Part shown: piece by piece, positions 18,250 through 27,505 of the stretch | How positions within the stretch are numbered: the stretch's first letter is position 1 | How the letters are laid out: each line of letters starts with the position of its first letter | Source of the DNA: Blastopirellula marina DSM 3645 | GTDB lineage: Bacteria; Planctomycetota; Planctomycetia; Pirellulales; Pirellulaceae | DNA length: 64,000 nucleotides | Direction: 5' to 3' | NCBI RefSeq assembly: GCF_000153105.1 | Contig: NZ_CH672377.1 | Coordinates: 7,743-71,742, forward strand | The notes under the pieces: generated by a model | What the model was told of the DNA's origin: nothing | Databases searched by the model: none | The model's input: the letters and a program-made list of their open reading frames with translations, nothing else | Translations under genes and position numbers: made by a program

Positions 18250-20094
18250 CTAATCTTCCAAGATGTACTCCACCAAGCGACCGACGTACGAACTTTCGCG
18301 CCCTGGGACGTTTTTCCCCTTGGTCGGCAGGGCGCGAATTTGGGGATAGAGCGGCTTCGCCATCTCTCCCAATTCGTCGATGACATTGAGCGCGAGCATC
18401 GCCGAATAGTGGCCGTTCTCGGCGATGTTGGCGCTATCGATCAATACTTCCAGCGACTTCTCTCGATCGGCCGGCGAACCATACAGGGCCAATGCCTGGG
18501 CCGCGACGATGCGCGGCGCGTAGGCGTTGTCTTGTAAAGTTTCGCGCAACAGATCGGTCGACTTACCAACCCCCTGCTTGCCGAGCATCATAATGCCGAG
18601 GGCGCCCCAGTAGCGGACGGCGCTGTCGTCATCCTTCAGCCGTTTTTGCAGCGCCGGCAAATCGTTGAGCTTGCTCAGCGACGCCATGTCGGCGGTCGCG
18701 GCGATCTTCTGCAGCGGATACTTCTGCGGATCGTGTCCCATTTCGTAAGGAGACGAGCCTTCGCTGCGAGTATGGATTTCTCCTTCCGGCAAAAAACCAA
18801 GATCACGGATTTCCATCTGCCAAGCGTGGACCGCGCCGCGCATCTTCTGCAACGTTTCGGCATGCTCTTCGCTGGTTGCGAGATTCACCACTTCGTCCTT
18901 GTCACTCTGCAGATCGTACAACTCTTCCGCCGGCCGCGACTGCCAAAACGCCGATTGGACCGGGTTCAACTCGCCGCGTAAAAACATTTCGCGCCAGAGG
19001 CGCGTGGTCGGCGTTTGCATCTGGTAGGCGAGGACCTGACCATGCGGTTTGTAAGTGACGAAATTGCGAACGTAGACGTACCGGCCATCGCTGCACGAGC
19101 GGACCAGGTCGTAGCGTTCGTCCATCCGTCCGCGGAAACCATACATGTAGGCGGGCGACCGCTTTTCATGCGGTCCCATAACGGCGACTCCTTGCATCCA
19201 CGCGGGGATGTCGGCGCCGGCCAAGCTGAGCATCGTGGGGGCGAAGTCAATAAAACCGACCAGACGCTCCGAGTCGCCGCCAACCTGGTATTCTTGCGGC
19301 GCTAGCGACTTCCACTTCTCCGGCACATGCACGATCAACGGCACCTGCAAGCCCGAATTGACCGGGGTCCGTTTGCTGCGCGGCATGCCGCTGCCGTGAT
19401 CGCCCCAGTAGAAAATGATCGTGTCTTCTTCGAGCCCGTCTTCTTTCAACTGCTGCAGAACGCGTCCTGCTTGCTGGTCCATCGTCGTCAAGTTGTCGTA
19501 ATACTGCGCCCAGTCTTGACGCACTTCGGGAAGGTCGGGATGGTACGCCGGAACCGGCGCTTTGGCCGGATCATGCACCGCCGTGTGCGGACGCTTGCGA
19601 ATCTGACTTTCGTGACTGATCGTAAAATTGAAGACCGAGAAAAACGGCTTCCCCTCAGGCCGACTGCGCCAGTGGGCTTTCCGACTAGATTGATCCCAGA
19701 CCTTGCCGGTTTTGACCAGGTTGTAGTCTTCTTTACTGTTGTTGGTGCAGTAGTAACCCTGGTCCTGCAGCAAAACCGGGAACATCTGAAACTGCGGCGG
19801 CAAATGGGTTTCGCTCCGCATATTCTCGGCGCCGCTCGACGGCGGGTAAATTCCCGAGATGATCGTCGTACGCGCCGGCGCACAAACCGGAGCATTCGAC
19901 CAACAGTGGAGATACTTCATCCCTTTGGCCGCCAACGCGTCTAGATTCGGCGTGTCGGCATATTCGTCACCATAGCATCCCAAGTGCGGACCGTTATCTT
20001 CGCTCGAGATCCACAAGATATTGGGATGCTTCTGTTCCGCCAATCCGAGCGCCGGCGAGACGAGAAGAACGAGAAGTGCAATGAGTTTGCGCAT
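18250..20094 (-). CDS. secreted sulfatase with C-terminal HEAT-like repeats
   Basis: A 614-residue exported sulfatase. It has a signal peptide at residues 1-20 (LIALLVLLVSPALGLA), the metal-binding start ILWISSEDNGPHLG and the formylglycine motif C71-A-P-A-R, so it would need an anaerobic- or FGE-type maturase. WGDHGSGMPRSK further on matches the sulfatase active-site Asp/His motif. Beyond residue about 490 the sequence turns into helical repeats (VRYWGALGIMMLGKQG). It probably desulfates a polysaccharide or glycan in the periplasm or outside the cell. The substrate is unknown. The ATG at 20094 begins the signal peptide. The longer form would start at a TTG. Confidence 0.9.
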   Translation of the reverse strand: MRKLIALLVLLVSPALGLAEQKHPNILWISSEDNGPHLGCYGDEYADTPNLDALAAKGMKYLHCWSNAPVCAPARTTIISGIYPPSSGAENMRSETHLPPQFQMFPVLLQDQGYYCTNNSKEDYNLVKTGKVWDQSSRKAHWRSRPEGKPFFSVFNFTISHESQIRKRPHTAVHDPAKAPVPAYHPDLPEVRQDWAQYYDNLTTMDQQAGRVLQQLKEDGLEEDTIIFYWGDHGSGMPRSKRTPVNSGLQVPLIVHVPEKWKSLAPQEYQVGGDSERLVGFIDFAPTMLSLAGADIPAWMQGVAVMGPHEKRSPAYMYGFRGRMDERYDLVRSCSDGRYVYVRNFVTYKPHGQVLAYQMQTPTTRLWREMFLRGELNPVQSAFWQSRPAEELYDLQSDKDEVVNLATSEEHAETLQKMRGAVHAWQMEIRDLGFLPEGEIHTRSEGSSPYEMGHDPQKYPLQKIAATADMASLSKLNDLPALQKRLKDDDSAVRYWGALGIMMLGKQGVGKSTDLLRETLQDNAYAPRIVAAQALALYGSPADREKSLEVLIDSANIAENGHYSAMLALNVIDELGEMAKPLYPQIRALPTKGKNVPGRESSYVGRLVEYILED

Positions 20095-20359
20095 GGGGGG
20101 CCTAACGATGCGAGACAAAGTGAGAATGGATTCGGCAGGGGCGGCAGACGATCGAAAGCCAAGCCGCTAACTTGATAAGAGCGGCGGTTGGCGAAATAGT
20201 GGGTAGGTAAGAGCCAATTGGCGCGAATCGCGGCCGATTCGCCTCCCTTTGGCTCGATTTCTTCGGTATTTTCGTCATGATCTCGGTCTGAGCCGAGAGC
20301 TATGCTAATGATGATAGTGGAAACTCGATCAACTTTCCCATCTTTTTTTGCCAAATCGA

Positions 20360-22804
20360 ATGCCCTCTCGCTTGTCGAAACTCCGTCAAATCCCGCTCGT
20401 TGCGATTCCCTTTTTGGTCGCGGCGCTGCTCGGCGGCTTGGTGCTGGCCGACTGGTACTGGGCGATCCCCACGACCCGTCAGGCCGCCTATGTGGGACGC
20501 AACTCCTGCATGGAGTGTCATCAAGATCAGCATGACGCGTTTGTCGACTCGTACCATGACAAAGCGATGGACTTGGCGACCGAACAAACGGTCCTCGGCG
20601 ATTTTGAAGACGCCGAGTTTACGCATTTTGACATCCACTCGCGGATGTTCCGTAAAGAGGGCAAATACTTCGTCCACACCGAAGGCCCTGACGGCGAGAT
20701 GCAGGACTTCGAGGTAAAGTACGTCTTCGGCGTCGATCCGTTGCAACAGTACATGGTCGAAATCGAACCTCCCACGCCGGGCTCTCCGGTCGGTTCGATT
20801 GGCCGCGTGCAAGTTTTGCGGATCTCGTGGGATACCCGCAAAAAAGAATGGTTCTATCTGCCGCCGCCTGACGTCGACGAAAAGCTCGCTCCGAACGATC
20901 CGCTGCACTGGACTGGATCGGCGCAAAACTGGAACCATATGTGCGCCGATTGTCACTCGACCAATCTGCACAAGAACTTTGATCTGGCCAGCAATTCGTA
21001 TCACACCACCTTCTCCGAGATCGACGTCAGTTGCGAAGCTTGTCACGGCCCCGGCAGTTTGCATGTCGAGATCGCCGGCGGCACGTCGCTCTTTTGGGAC
21101 CGCAATCATGGATACGGTCTGAAAGAGTTGAAGACCGAGAGCAACGTCGCGCAAGTTCAAACATGCGCCGATTGCCATTCGCGGCGCCGCGTCGTCTGTC
21201 CAACTTACGAGCGCGGCGATACGTACTACGATCAATTCTCGAATGAGCTGATCATGCCGCAGACCTATTACTGCGACGGCCAGGTTCGCGAAGAAGATTA
21301 CGTCTTCGGCTCGTTCCTGCAAAGCAAGATGTACCACAAAAACATCCGCTGCACCGATTGCCATAACCCGCATTCGACCAAGATCAAGTTCGAAGGAAAC
21401 AAGCTCTGCACGTCTTGCCATCAGCATCCCGCCGGCAAGTACGACACCGAAGCGCATCATCGCCACCAAGCCGGCAGTACCGGCGCTTCGTGCGTCGAAT
21501 GTCACATGCCCGAGACGACCTACATGGAGGTCGATCCCCGCCGCGACCACAGCATTCGCATCCCGCGCCCGGACCTCTCTGTCGCGCTGCAGACGCCCAA
21601 CGCCTGCACGCAGTGCCATCTCGACCGCGCCAAGCTTTCGCCCGAGAAGAAAGCGAGCCTGAAAAACTACGGCGCCTGGATGACCGCGGCTCGCAACGGC
21701 GATCAAGAAGTGAAACAAGCCCTGGCCGAGATCGACGCATGGGCCCAAAAGACCGTCGTCGAGTGGTACGGCAAAGACTACTCCCAGGACCAATCGCACT
21801 TCGCCTACGCCCTGTCCGAGGCCTGGCACGAAAATCCCCAGAGCTTCCCTGCCCTGGTCGATTTGGTGAAAGACCCCAAACAGCCCGGTATCGTGCGCGC
21901 TAGTGCGCTGACGCAACTGGGCGCCTTCAACGGCGAGCCAGAACTAGGCCGCATCGTGAAGCTGTCGCTCGCCGATTCCGATCCGCAGCTGCGCAGCGCC
22001 GCGATCATGGTCACCGAGTTCCTATCGGCCGCCGTTCTGCCGCGTCCCGAAGTGCTGAAGCTGCTGATGAACGGCTTGGACGATCCAACTCGCGTCGTCC
22101 GGACCGACGCCGCCAGCGCGTTGGCCGGAACTTCGCTTGAGTACCTTAAGCTCAGCGGCAAAGAGGAAGCGTTCAACAGCGCCCTGACCGAACTGAAAGA
22201 ATCGCTGCTGCGAAACGCCGACCAAGCCGGCGCACTGCTGGCCCTAGGCGCGCTGGCCGAAACGATGGGCGATCCCGCAGAGGCCGAAAAATGGTATCGC
22301 GCCGCGATCCGCGTTCAGCCCAACGTAACCGGTCCCCGCTCGAATCTCGCCGAACTGCTCACGCGCCGCTTGTCGCCGGCGCGACAACGCTTTCAACAAT
22401 TGGCCGCCCAAGGACAACGGGCCGAAGCCCGCAAGCTTGCCGAACAAGTCGCGATCGGCGACTTTGAAATCGCTCATCTCCGCGAAGAAGAGTTGTACAA
22501 CCTAGGCCGCGACGCGTCGCAATTGCCCAACGTCGCCGAAGTCCAATATCGCTACGGTCTAGCCCTGTATCAGGCCAACCAACTGGAAGCGTCCGAAAAA
22601 GCGATCGCCCGCGCCGCCGAGCTGCAAGCAAACTCGGTGACTTTCCTCACCGCGTTAGTTCGCTTGCAACAGAAACGCGAAAAATGGGAAGCTGCGACGG
22701 CCACCATTCAAACGCTCCGCCTGCTTCGCCCGAATGATCCCGGCCTAGCCGAGGTCGAACAAGAAATTCGCCAGCAACGACAGCCGGATACCAGTCAACG
22801 CTAG
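20360..22804 (+). CDS. eight-haem c-type cytochrome with HEAT and TPR regions
   Basis: An 814-residue protein anchored by one N-terminal membrane segment (residues about 13-30). Eight CxxCH sites lie between residues 50 and 420: CMECH, CADCH, CEACH, CADCH, CTDCH, CTSCH, CVECH and CTQCH. This half resembles the cytochrome c554/doubled-CxxCH group. Residues about 500-600 look like HEAT repeats (VRASALTQLGAFNGEPELG), and residues about 615-814 like tetratricopeptide repeats (EKWYRAAIRVQPNV, QYRYGLALYQANQLE). A periplasmic electron-transfer role is likely. The donor and acceptor are unknown. The ATG at 20360 is preferred over an upstream TTG at 20348. Confidence 0.85.
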   Translation: MPSRLSKLRQIPLVAIPFLVAALLGGLVLADWYWAIPTTRQAAYVGRNSCMECHQDQHDAFVDSYHDKAMDLATEQTVLGDFEDAEFTHFDIHSRMFRKEGKYFVHTEGPDGEMQDFEVKYVFGVDPLQQYMVEIEPPTPGSPVGSIGRVQVLRISWDTRKKEWFYLPPPDVDEKLAPNDPLHWTGSAQNWNHMCADCHSTNLHKNFDLASNSYHTTFSEIDVSCEACHGPGSLHVEIAGGTSLFWDRNHGYGLKELKTESNVAQVQTCADCHSRRRVVCPTYERGDTYYDQFSNELIMPQTYYCDGQVREEDYVFGSFLQSKMYHKNIRCTDCHNPHSTKIKFEGNKLCTSCHQHPAGKYDTEAHHRHQAGSTGASCVECHMPETTYMEVDPRRDHSIRIPRPDLSVALQTPNACTQCHLDRAKLSPEKKASLKNYGAWMTAARNGDQEVKQALAEIDAWAQKTVVEWYGKDYSQDQSHFAYALSEAWHENPQSFPALVDLVKDPKQPGIVRASALTQLGAFNGEPELGRIVKLSLADSDPQLRSAAIMVTEFLSAAVLPRPEVLKLLMNGLDDPTRVVRTDAASALAGTSLEYLKLSGKEEAFNSALTELKESLLRNADQAGALLALGALAETMGDPAEAEKWYRAAIRVQPNVTGPRSNLAELLTRRLSPARQRFQQLAAQGQRAEARKLAEQVAIGDFEIAHLREEELYNLGRDASQLPNVAEVQYRYGLALYQANQLEASEKAIARAAELQANSVTFLTALVRLQQKREKWEAATATIQTLRLLRPNDPGLAEVEQEIRQQRQPDTSQR

Positions 22805-22834
22805 AACAGTCCCTTTGCTCCGCCGAATTTTGGA

Positions 22835-23527
22835 ATGGATTCTCCCGTGATAGACACGCGTGCTCAACTGCTGGCTCGGATCGACCACACGCTGCTCGCC
22901 CCCAATGCGACGCAGCATCAGCTGGAAGATGCGTGCATGCTGGGGCGCCATCTGAAGACGGCGTCGGTTTGCGTCCCCTCGTTCTTCGCAGGACGGTGCG
23001 CCCGGATGTTGGCCGGCAGTCACGTCAAAACCTGCACGGTGATCGGATTTCCGCACGGCGATCAACCGCTGAGAGTCAAACTGCACGAAGCCGAGCAATG
23101 CCTGGTCGAGGGCGCCGAGGAACTCGACATGGTCGTCAACATCAGCGACGTCAAAAGCGGTCACTGGCGATTCGTCCGCAAAGAGATCGCGCAGCTCGTC
23201 ACCATGACGCACGACGCGGGACAAAAGATGAAAGTCATCTTCGAAAACTGCTATCTCTCGCAGCTCGAAAAAATCCGACTTTGCCAGATTTGCAACGAAG
23301 CCGGCGCCGATTGGGTGAAAACGTCCACCGGCTACGGAACCAGCGGCGCGACGCTCGACGATGTTCGCCTGATGAAGCAACATGCCCGCAGCCCAGTCAA
23401 AGCCGCCGGCGGCATCCGCGATCTGACTACCTTTCTTCAATATTGCGAGCTCGGCGCCGATCGCATCGGACTCAGCCGAACCGCGTCGATCCTGGCCGAA
23501 TTTGACGCACGCTATCCCAGCGAGTAG
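22835..23527 (+). CDS. deoC: deoxyribose-phosphate aldolase
   Basis: A 230-residue class I aldolase that splits 2-deoxyribose-5-phosphate to glyceraldehyde-3-phosphate and acetaldehyde in deoxynucleoside catabolism. The Schiff-base Lys is K162 in VKTSTGYG, the second catalytic Lys is K189 in VKAAGGIR, and the Asp is D98 in EELDMVVN. All three match the E. coli enzyme pattern. The start ATG lies 30 bp after the cytochrome gene's stop. No other deo genes are adjacent. Confidence 0.93.
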   Translation: MDSPVIDTRAQLLARIDHTLLAPNATQHQLEDACMLGRHLKTASVCVPSFFAGRCARMLAGSHVKTCTVIGFPHGDQPLRVKLHEAEQCLVEGAEELDMVVNISDVKSGHWRFVRKEIAQLVTMTHDAGQKMKVIFENCYLSQLEKIRLCQICNEAGADWVKTSTGYGTSGATLDDVRLMKQHARSPVKAAGGIRDLTTFLQYCELGADRIGLSRTASILAEFDARYPSE

Positions 23528-23573
23528 CTTCGCTTGCTGTTCCGCAGTTGCGTAAGGTAGGTGGAGCAAGTTC

Positions 23574-23743
23574 CGTAGGGTGGGTGGAGCAAGCAAAACA
23601 GCTTCACCAATTTCGAACCGCACGCTCGGCTTGCGCAACCCACCGGCCTTGCTTGTCGATCGGAGCTGCTTGGTGGGTTACACAAGTCGGCAATGTCGTT
23701 TGAGATTGGTTAAAATGCTTTGACTTGTTTCACCCACCCTACG
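23574..23743. repeat. nested inverted-repeat intergenic element
   Basis: The sequence CGTAGGGTGGGTG at 23574-23586 is repeated exactly in inverted orientation at 23731-23743. Inside it, CTTGCGCAACCCACC (23629-23643) pairs with the inverted copy at 23672-23686 with two mismatches. GTGGAGCAAG occurs twice in direct orientation (23561-23570, 23584-23593). The whole can fold back on itself. The core TGGTGGGTTAC reappears at 52903. It resembles dispersed REP-like intergenic palindromes. No coding frame is evident. Confidence 0.6.
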
Positions 23744-23792
23744 ATTACTTTGCCTCTTCCATCTCTAGATCCAACCCAATCCAAGGCCCCGC

Positions 23793-24695
23793 ATGAAATC
23801 CATCCTCTCCATCGCCTGCGTCTTGGCGCTTTTCCTCCTTGCTCCTGCGACGGCCGCCGAACCGAACCCGCTTGCCGGCAAACGGGTCGTCTTCTTAGGC
23901 GACAGCATCACCCAGGCCGGCGGGTACGTCACCTTTGTCGACTACTATCTTGAGAAGCTCTATCCGCAGCAGGACTTCGACATCATCGGACTCGGGCTGG
24001 CCAGCGAAACCTTATCAGGGCTCAGCGAAGAGAATCATGCCGGAGGAAAATTTCCGCGGCCCTGCTTGTTTGAACGGCTTCAGCGTTTGCTCGACAAAGC
24101 GAAGCCCGACGTGGTCTTCGCTTGTTACGGCATCAACGATGGCATCTATCAGCCGCTCGATTCGCAGCGGTTCGCCGCTTTTCAGAACGGCGTGAAGCAA
24201 TTGATCGCGCAATGCCAAGCCGCAGGCGTCCAACAAATTTACCTGGTCACGCCGCCGATTTACGACGCGACCACCCAGCCCGGCGAGTTCAACTATGACG
24301 CCGTAATGACCGAGTACGCCGCGTGGGAAATGGCGCTAAAAGCGCCCCGCGTGCAGACAATCGATCTGCATTCCGCGATGCGCAAAGCCCGCGACGCCCA
24401 GACCGAAGTCTTTGCCAAAGACAAAGTTCACCCCGGGCCCGCGGGTCACTTGCTGATGGCGAAAACCATCTTGTCGGCGTTGAATGCGCCAATCCCCGAG
24501 GAATCGCTCGCCGAGATTCAAGCCGATCCGCTCTACAAGCTTGTCGACCAACTTCGCAAGCATCGCTCTTCGAACTGGATGAAATATGTGGGATATACGC
24601 GGGAAAAGACCGTGCCCCCCCAACCTTTGGGTGAGACGGAACAAGAGTCGGCCCAGATCCAAGCGAAGATCAATGACGTGCGGCGAGCCGAATAG
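23793..24695 (+). CDS. secreted SGNH/GDSL-type hydrolase
   Basis: A 300-residue exported esterase-like protein with signal peptide at residues 1-22 (LALFLLAPATAAE). The GDSL block is VVFLGDSITQAG with nucleophile Ser38. The Asn block is YGINDG and the final Asp/His block is DKVHPGPAGH. Such enzymes deacetylate or de-esterify carbohydrates in many planctomycetes. The substrate is unknown. It precedes a propeller/cytochrome gene by 75 bp and may be cotranscribed with it. Confidence 0.85.
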   Translation: MKSILSIACVLALFLLAPATAAEPNPLAGKRVVFLGDSITQAGGYVTFVDYYLEKLYPQQDFDIIGLGLASETLSGLSEENHAGGKFPRPCLFERLQRLLDKAKPDVVFACYGINDGIYQPLDSQRFAAFQNGVKQLIAQCQAAGVQQIYLVTPPIYDATTQPGEFNYDAVMTEYAAWEMALKAPRVQTIDLHSAMRKARDAQTEVFAKDKVHPGPAGHLLMAKTILSALNAPIPEESLAEIQADPLYKLVDQLRKHRSSNWMKYVGYTREKTVPPQPLGETEQESAQIQAKINDVRRAE

Positions 24696-24770
24696 TCGCG
24701 AGGTAGCACGCCGCCGTCCCGCTGTTTAATATAGAAGTCACTCCAAGCGGAGACGCGATTCCCGCCTGAC

Positions 24771-27350
24771 ATGAAAACCATTCGGAAACAGACTCTTATG
24801 CGCCGCTCTTTCTTCGCTTTGCTGCTGTTCCCTTTGTTGGCTTCGATCACCTTGGCCGCCGAAACCAAGAGCGGCAACACCGCCACGCCGATTGACCGCA
24901 TCACGGCGCTGCCGGGGTTCAAAGTCGAGCTGCTTTATTCGGTCCCTGCCGATATCCAGGGCTCATGGGTCAATCTGTGCACCGACGATCAAGGGCGACT
25001 CCTCGTCAGCGATCAGTTCGGCGGGCTCTATCGGATCACGCCGCCGCCGGTCGGAAAAGCGCTGACCGCCGACGATGTGCAAAAAGTGCCGGCCGAGATT
25101 CGCGCCGTGAACGGCATGGTCTGGGCGTTCGACGCACTGTATGTCGGCGTCAACGATTACGAACGTAAGATCCCCTCCGGCTTGTACCGAATCACCGACA
25201 GCAACGGCGACGATCAGCTCGACAAGGTCGAGTTGCTCCACGAAGTCAAATCACAAAGCGATCACGGCGTACATGCGGTTCTGCCCACGCCCGACGGCAA
25301 AGCGCTCTACCTGGTCACCGGCAACAACACGACACCGCCGCCGTTGGCAGATTCCTCTCCAGTTCGTCAGGTTTGGGGCGAGGATCATCTGTTGCCCAGC
25401 ATGCCGGACGGCCGCGGTCACAACGCCGGCGTCTTGGCGCCTGGCGGCATCATCTATCGCGTCTCGCCTGACGGCAAAAAGTTTGAAGCGTACGCCAACG
25501 GCTTTCGGAACGTCTTTGACGCGGCCGTCAATCGCGACGGCGAACTGTTCACCTACGACGCCGACATGGAGTATGACTTCAATACGCCCTGGTATCGTCC
25601 GACTCGCATTTGTCACGTCACCAGCGGCGCCGAGTTTGGTTGGCGCAACGGCGCCGGCAAACGGATGCCGTTCTACGCCGACAATTTGCCCGGCATACTC
25701 GACATCGGCCCCGGCTCGCCAACCGGCGTAACGTTTGGCTACGGCGCCAAGTTTCCGGCCAAGTATCAAGACGCACTGTACGCGCTCGATTGGAGTTGGG
25801 GCAAATTGTACGCGGTTCATCTTGAGCCCAGCGGTTCGTCCTACACGGCGACCAAAGAAGAGTTTGTCACCGGCGCGCCGCTGCCGATCACCGACGCGAT
25901 CATTAACCAGCACGACGGCGCGATGTATTTCACCATCGGCGGTCGCCGCGTCCAGTCAGGTCTGTACCGGGTGACCTATGTCGGGGACGAATCGACCAAG
26001 CCCGTCGCCGGTAACGCGACCGAAAACGAAGCTCGCGACATACGTCATATGCTGGAAGCGTTTCACGGCAAACAAGATCCCGCTGCGATTGACGCGGCGT
26101 GGCCTTACCTGGCCGACGAAGATCGGTTCATTCGGTTCGCCGCGCGTACGGCCATTGAACATCAGCCGCTCGAATCGTGGGAAGCCAAAGCCCTCGGCGA
26201 GTCGGATCCCGCGAAACAAGTCACCGCACTCTTGGCGCTGGCCCGCGTCAGCGGCGACTGCCCGCAACATCGCACCAAAGCGGCCCCCGAGCTCGACGCC
26301 GCGATGCGTGATAAGCTGCTGGCGGCCGTCACGTCGATCGACGCGCAGCAGCTCGATTTGACGCAGCAATTGATTTTGGTCCGCACGACGCAGATCATCC
26401 TGAATCGTTTCGGCCGCCCTGATCAAGCGACCATCGACAAGCTGATCGCCCAACTGGATCCGCTCTTTCCGGCCGACTCGGCCGAGTTGAATTGGTTGCT
26501 ATGCGAAACGCTCGCCTGGCTGCAATCGCCAACCGTCGCCGAGAAAGCGATGGCGCTGATTCAATCGGCGCCCACCCAAGAAGAGCAGATGCAGTACGCT
26601 CGGTCGATTCGGATGCTGACCGCTGGCTGGACGCCGGATCTGCGTACCCAGTACATCGAATGGTTCCTGAAAGCGGCCAACTACAAAGGGGGCGCCAGTT
26701 TCGACAAGTTCATTGAGTTCATTCGCAACGACGCCGTCGCGTCGCTCAGCGACGCCGAAAAGCAATCGATGAAAGAGCTGCTGGCGAAAAAGCCGGTGAA
26801 GAAATCGGCGCTCGAGAACCTGGGCGAAATCTTCGCCGGACGAGAAACGACCGAGTGGACGCTTGACGAGCTCTCCGCCGCCGCTCGCACCGGACTGACG
26901 AAGCGCAACTTCGCCAACGGCCGCAAGATGTTCGCCGCCGCCGGCTGTTACGCATGTCACCGTTTCGGCGACCAAGGAGGCATGACCGGCCCCGATCTGA
27001 CCTCGGCCGGACGTCGCTATTCGCCGCATGACTTGCTCGATCAAGTCGTTAATCCCAGCAAAGTGATCAACGATCAATTCTCGGCGATCAACGTGTTGAC
27101 CATCGACGGCAAGGTCCATAGCGGCGTCGTCGTCAATCTCAACGGCGACTCGATGACGCTCAACACCGACCTGACCGACCCCAACAAACGGGTCAACATC
27201 AATCGCAATGATATCGAAGAGATGGCCGTCTCCAAAGTCTCGGCAATGCCGGTCGGCTTGTTCAAATCGATGACCCAAGACGAGATCCTCGACCTGATCG
27301 CTTACCTCATCAGCGGCGGCGATTCGCAGCACGAGTACTTCCAGAAGTAA
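24771..27350 (+). CDS. secreted propeller/HEAT/cytochrome c protein (PVC-type)
   Basis: An 859-residue exported protein. The signal peptide is at about 10-31 (FFALLLFPLLASITLA). A beta-propeller of the sorbosone-dehydrogenase-like type occupies about 45-400 (GSWVNLCTDDQGRLLVSDQ), followed by helical repeats. The single haem c site is CYACH near residue 725, and the following stretch (MTGPDLTSAGRRYSPHDLL) is the PVC haem-domain signature. It is about 310 residues shorter than its cousin at 5824 and lacks that protein's beta-sandwich region. It is probably a periplasmic sugar or alcohol oxidase. The specificity is unknown. A strong terminator follows. Confidence 0.8.
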   Translation: MKTIRKQTLMRRSFFALLLFPLLASITLAAETKSGNTATPIDRITALPGFKVELLYSVPADIQGSWVNLCTDDQGRLLVSDQFGGLYRITPPPVGKALTADDVQKVPAEIRAVNGMVWAFDALYVGVNDYERKIPSGLYRITDSNGDDQLDKVELLHEVKSQSDHGVHAVLPTPDGKALYLVTGNNTTPPPLADSSPVRQVWGEDHLLPSMPDGRGHNAGVLAPGGIIYRVSPDGKKFEAYANGFRNVFDAAVNRDGELFTYDADMEYDFNTPWYRPTRICHVTSGAEFGWRNGAGKRMPFYADNLPGILDIGPGSPTGVTFGYGAKFPAKYQDALYALDWSWGKLYAVHLEPSGSSYTATKEEFVTGAPLPITDAIINQHDGAMYFTIGGRRVQSGLYRVTYVGDESTKPVAGNATENEARDIRHMLEAFHGKQDPAAIDAAWPYLADEDRFIRFAARTAIEHQPLESWEAKALGESDPAKQVTALLALARVSGDCPQHRTKAAPELDAAMRDKLLAAVTSIDAQQLDLTQQLILVRTTQIILNRFGRPDQATIDKLIAQLDPLFPADSAELNWLLCETLAWLQSPTVAEKAMALIQSAPTQEEQMQYARSIRMLTAGWTPDLRTQYIEWFLKAANYKGGASFDKFIEFIRNDAVASLSDAEKQSMKELLAKKPVKKSALENLGEIFAGRETTEWTLDELSAAARTGLTKRNFANGRKMFAAAGCYACHRFGDQGGMTGPDLTSAGRRYSPHDLLDQVVNPSKVINDQFSAINVLTIDGKVHSGVVVNLNGDSMTLNTDLTDPNKRVNINRNDIEEMAVSKVSAMPVGLFKSMTQDEILDLIAYLISGGDSQHEYFQK

Positions 27351-27409
27351 ACCGAGTCAGGGTGCGCCAAGATGCGCCTAGAACCTGCCCAGTCGATAGC
27401 CAACGGAAC

Positions 27410-27454
27410 AGCGTGGTGACGCAAGCAATTGCGTTACCACGCTTGGTTGTTTTT
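27410..27454 (+). terminator. rho-independent terminator
   Basis: A 15-bp stem (27410-27424 with 27429-27443, one G-T pair), loop GCAA, followed by TGGTTGTTTTT. It lies 60 bp after the propeller/cytochrome stop and before the convergent CurA-like gene. Confidence 0.75.
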
Positions 27455-27505
27455 GGACGAAATCCGCAGGGCTCGGTGCGTCGCGACGTACGCTATAATT
27501 TCATC

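Noticed and set aside
20300-21916. A 538-codon open frame on the minus strand
   Set aside because: It lies opposite the eight-haem cytochrome, whose haem motifs and repeats are unambiguous. The minus frame has no family resemblance and arises from codon bias.
27492-27497. TATAAT near the end of the CurA-like gene
   Set aside because: A perfect -10 hexamer is present, but no -35 box is at the right distance and it points into a convergent gene's 3' end.
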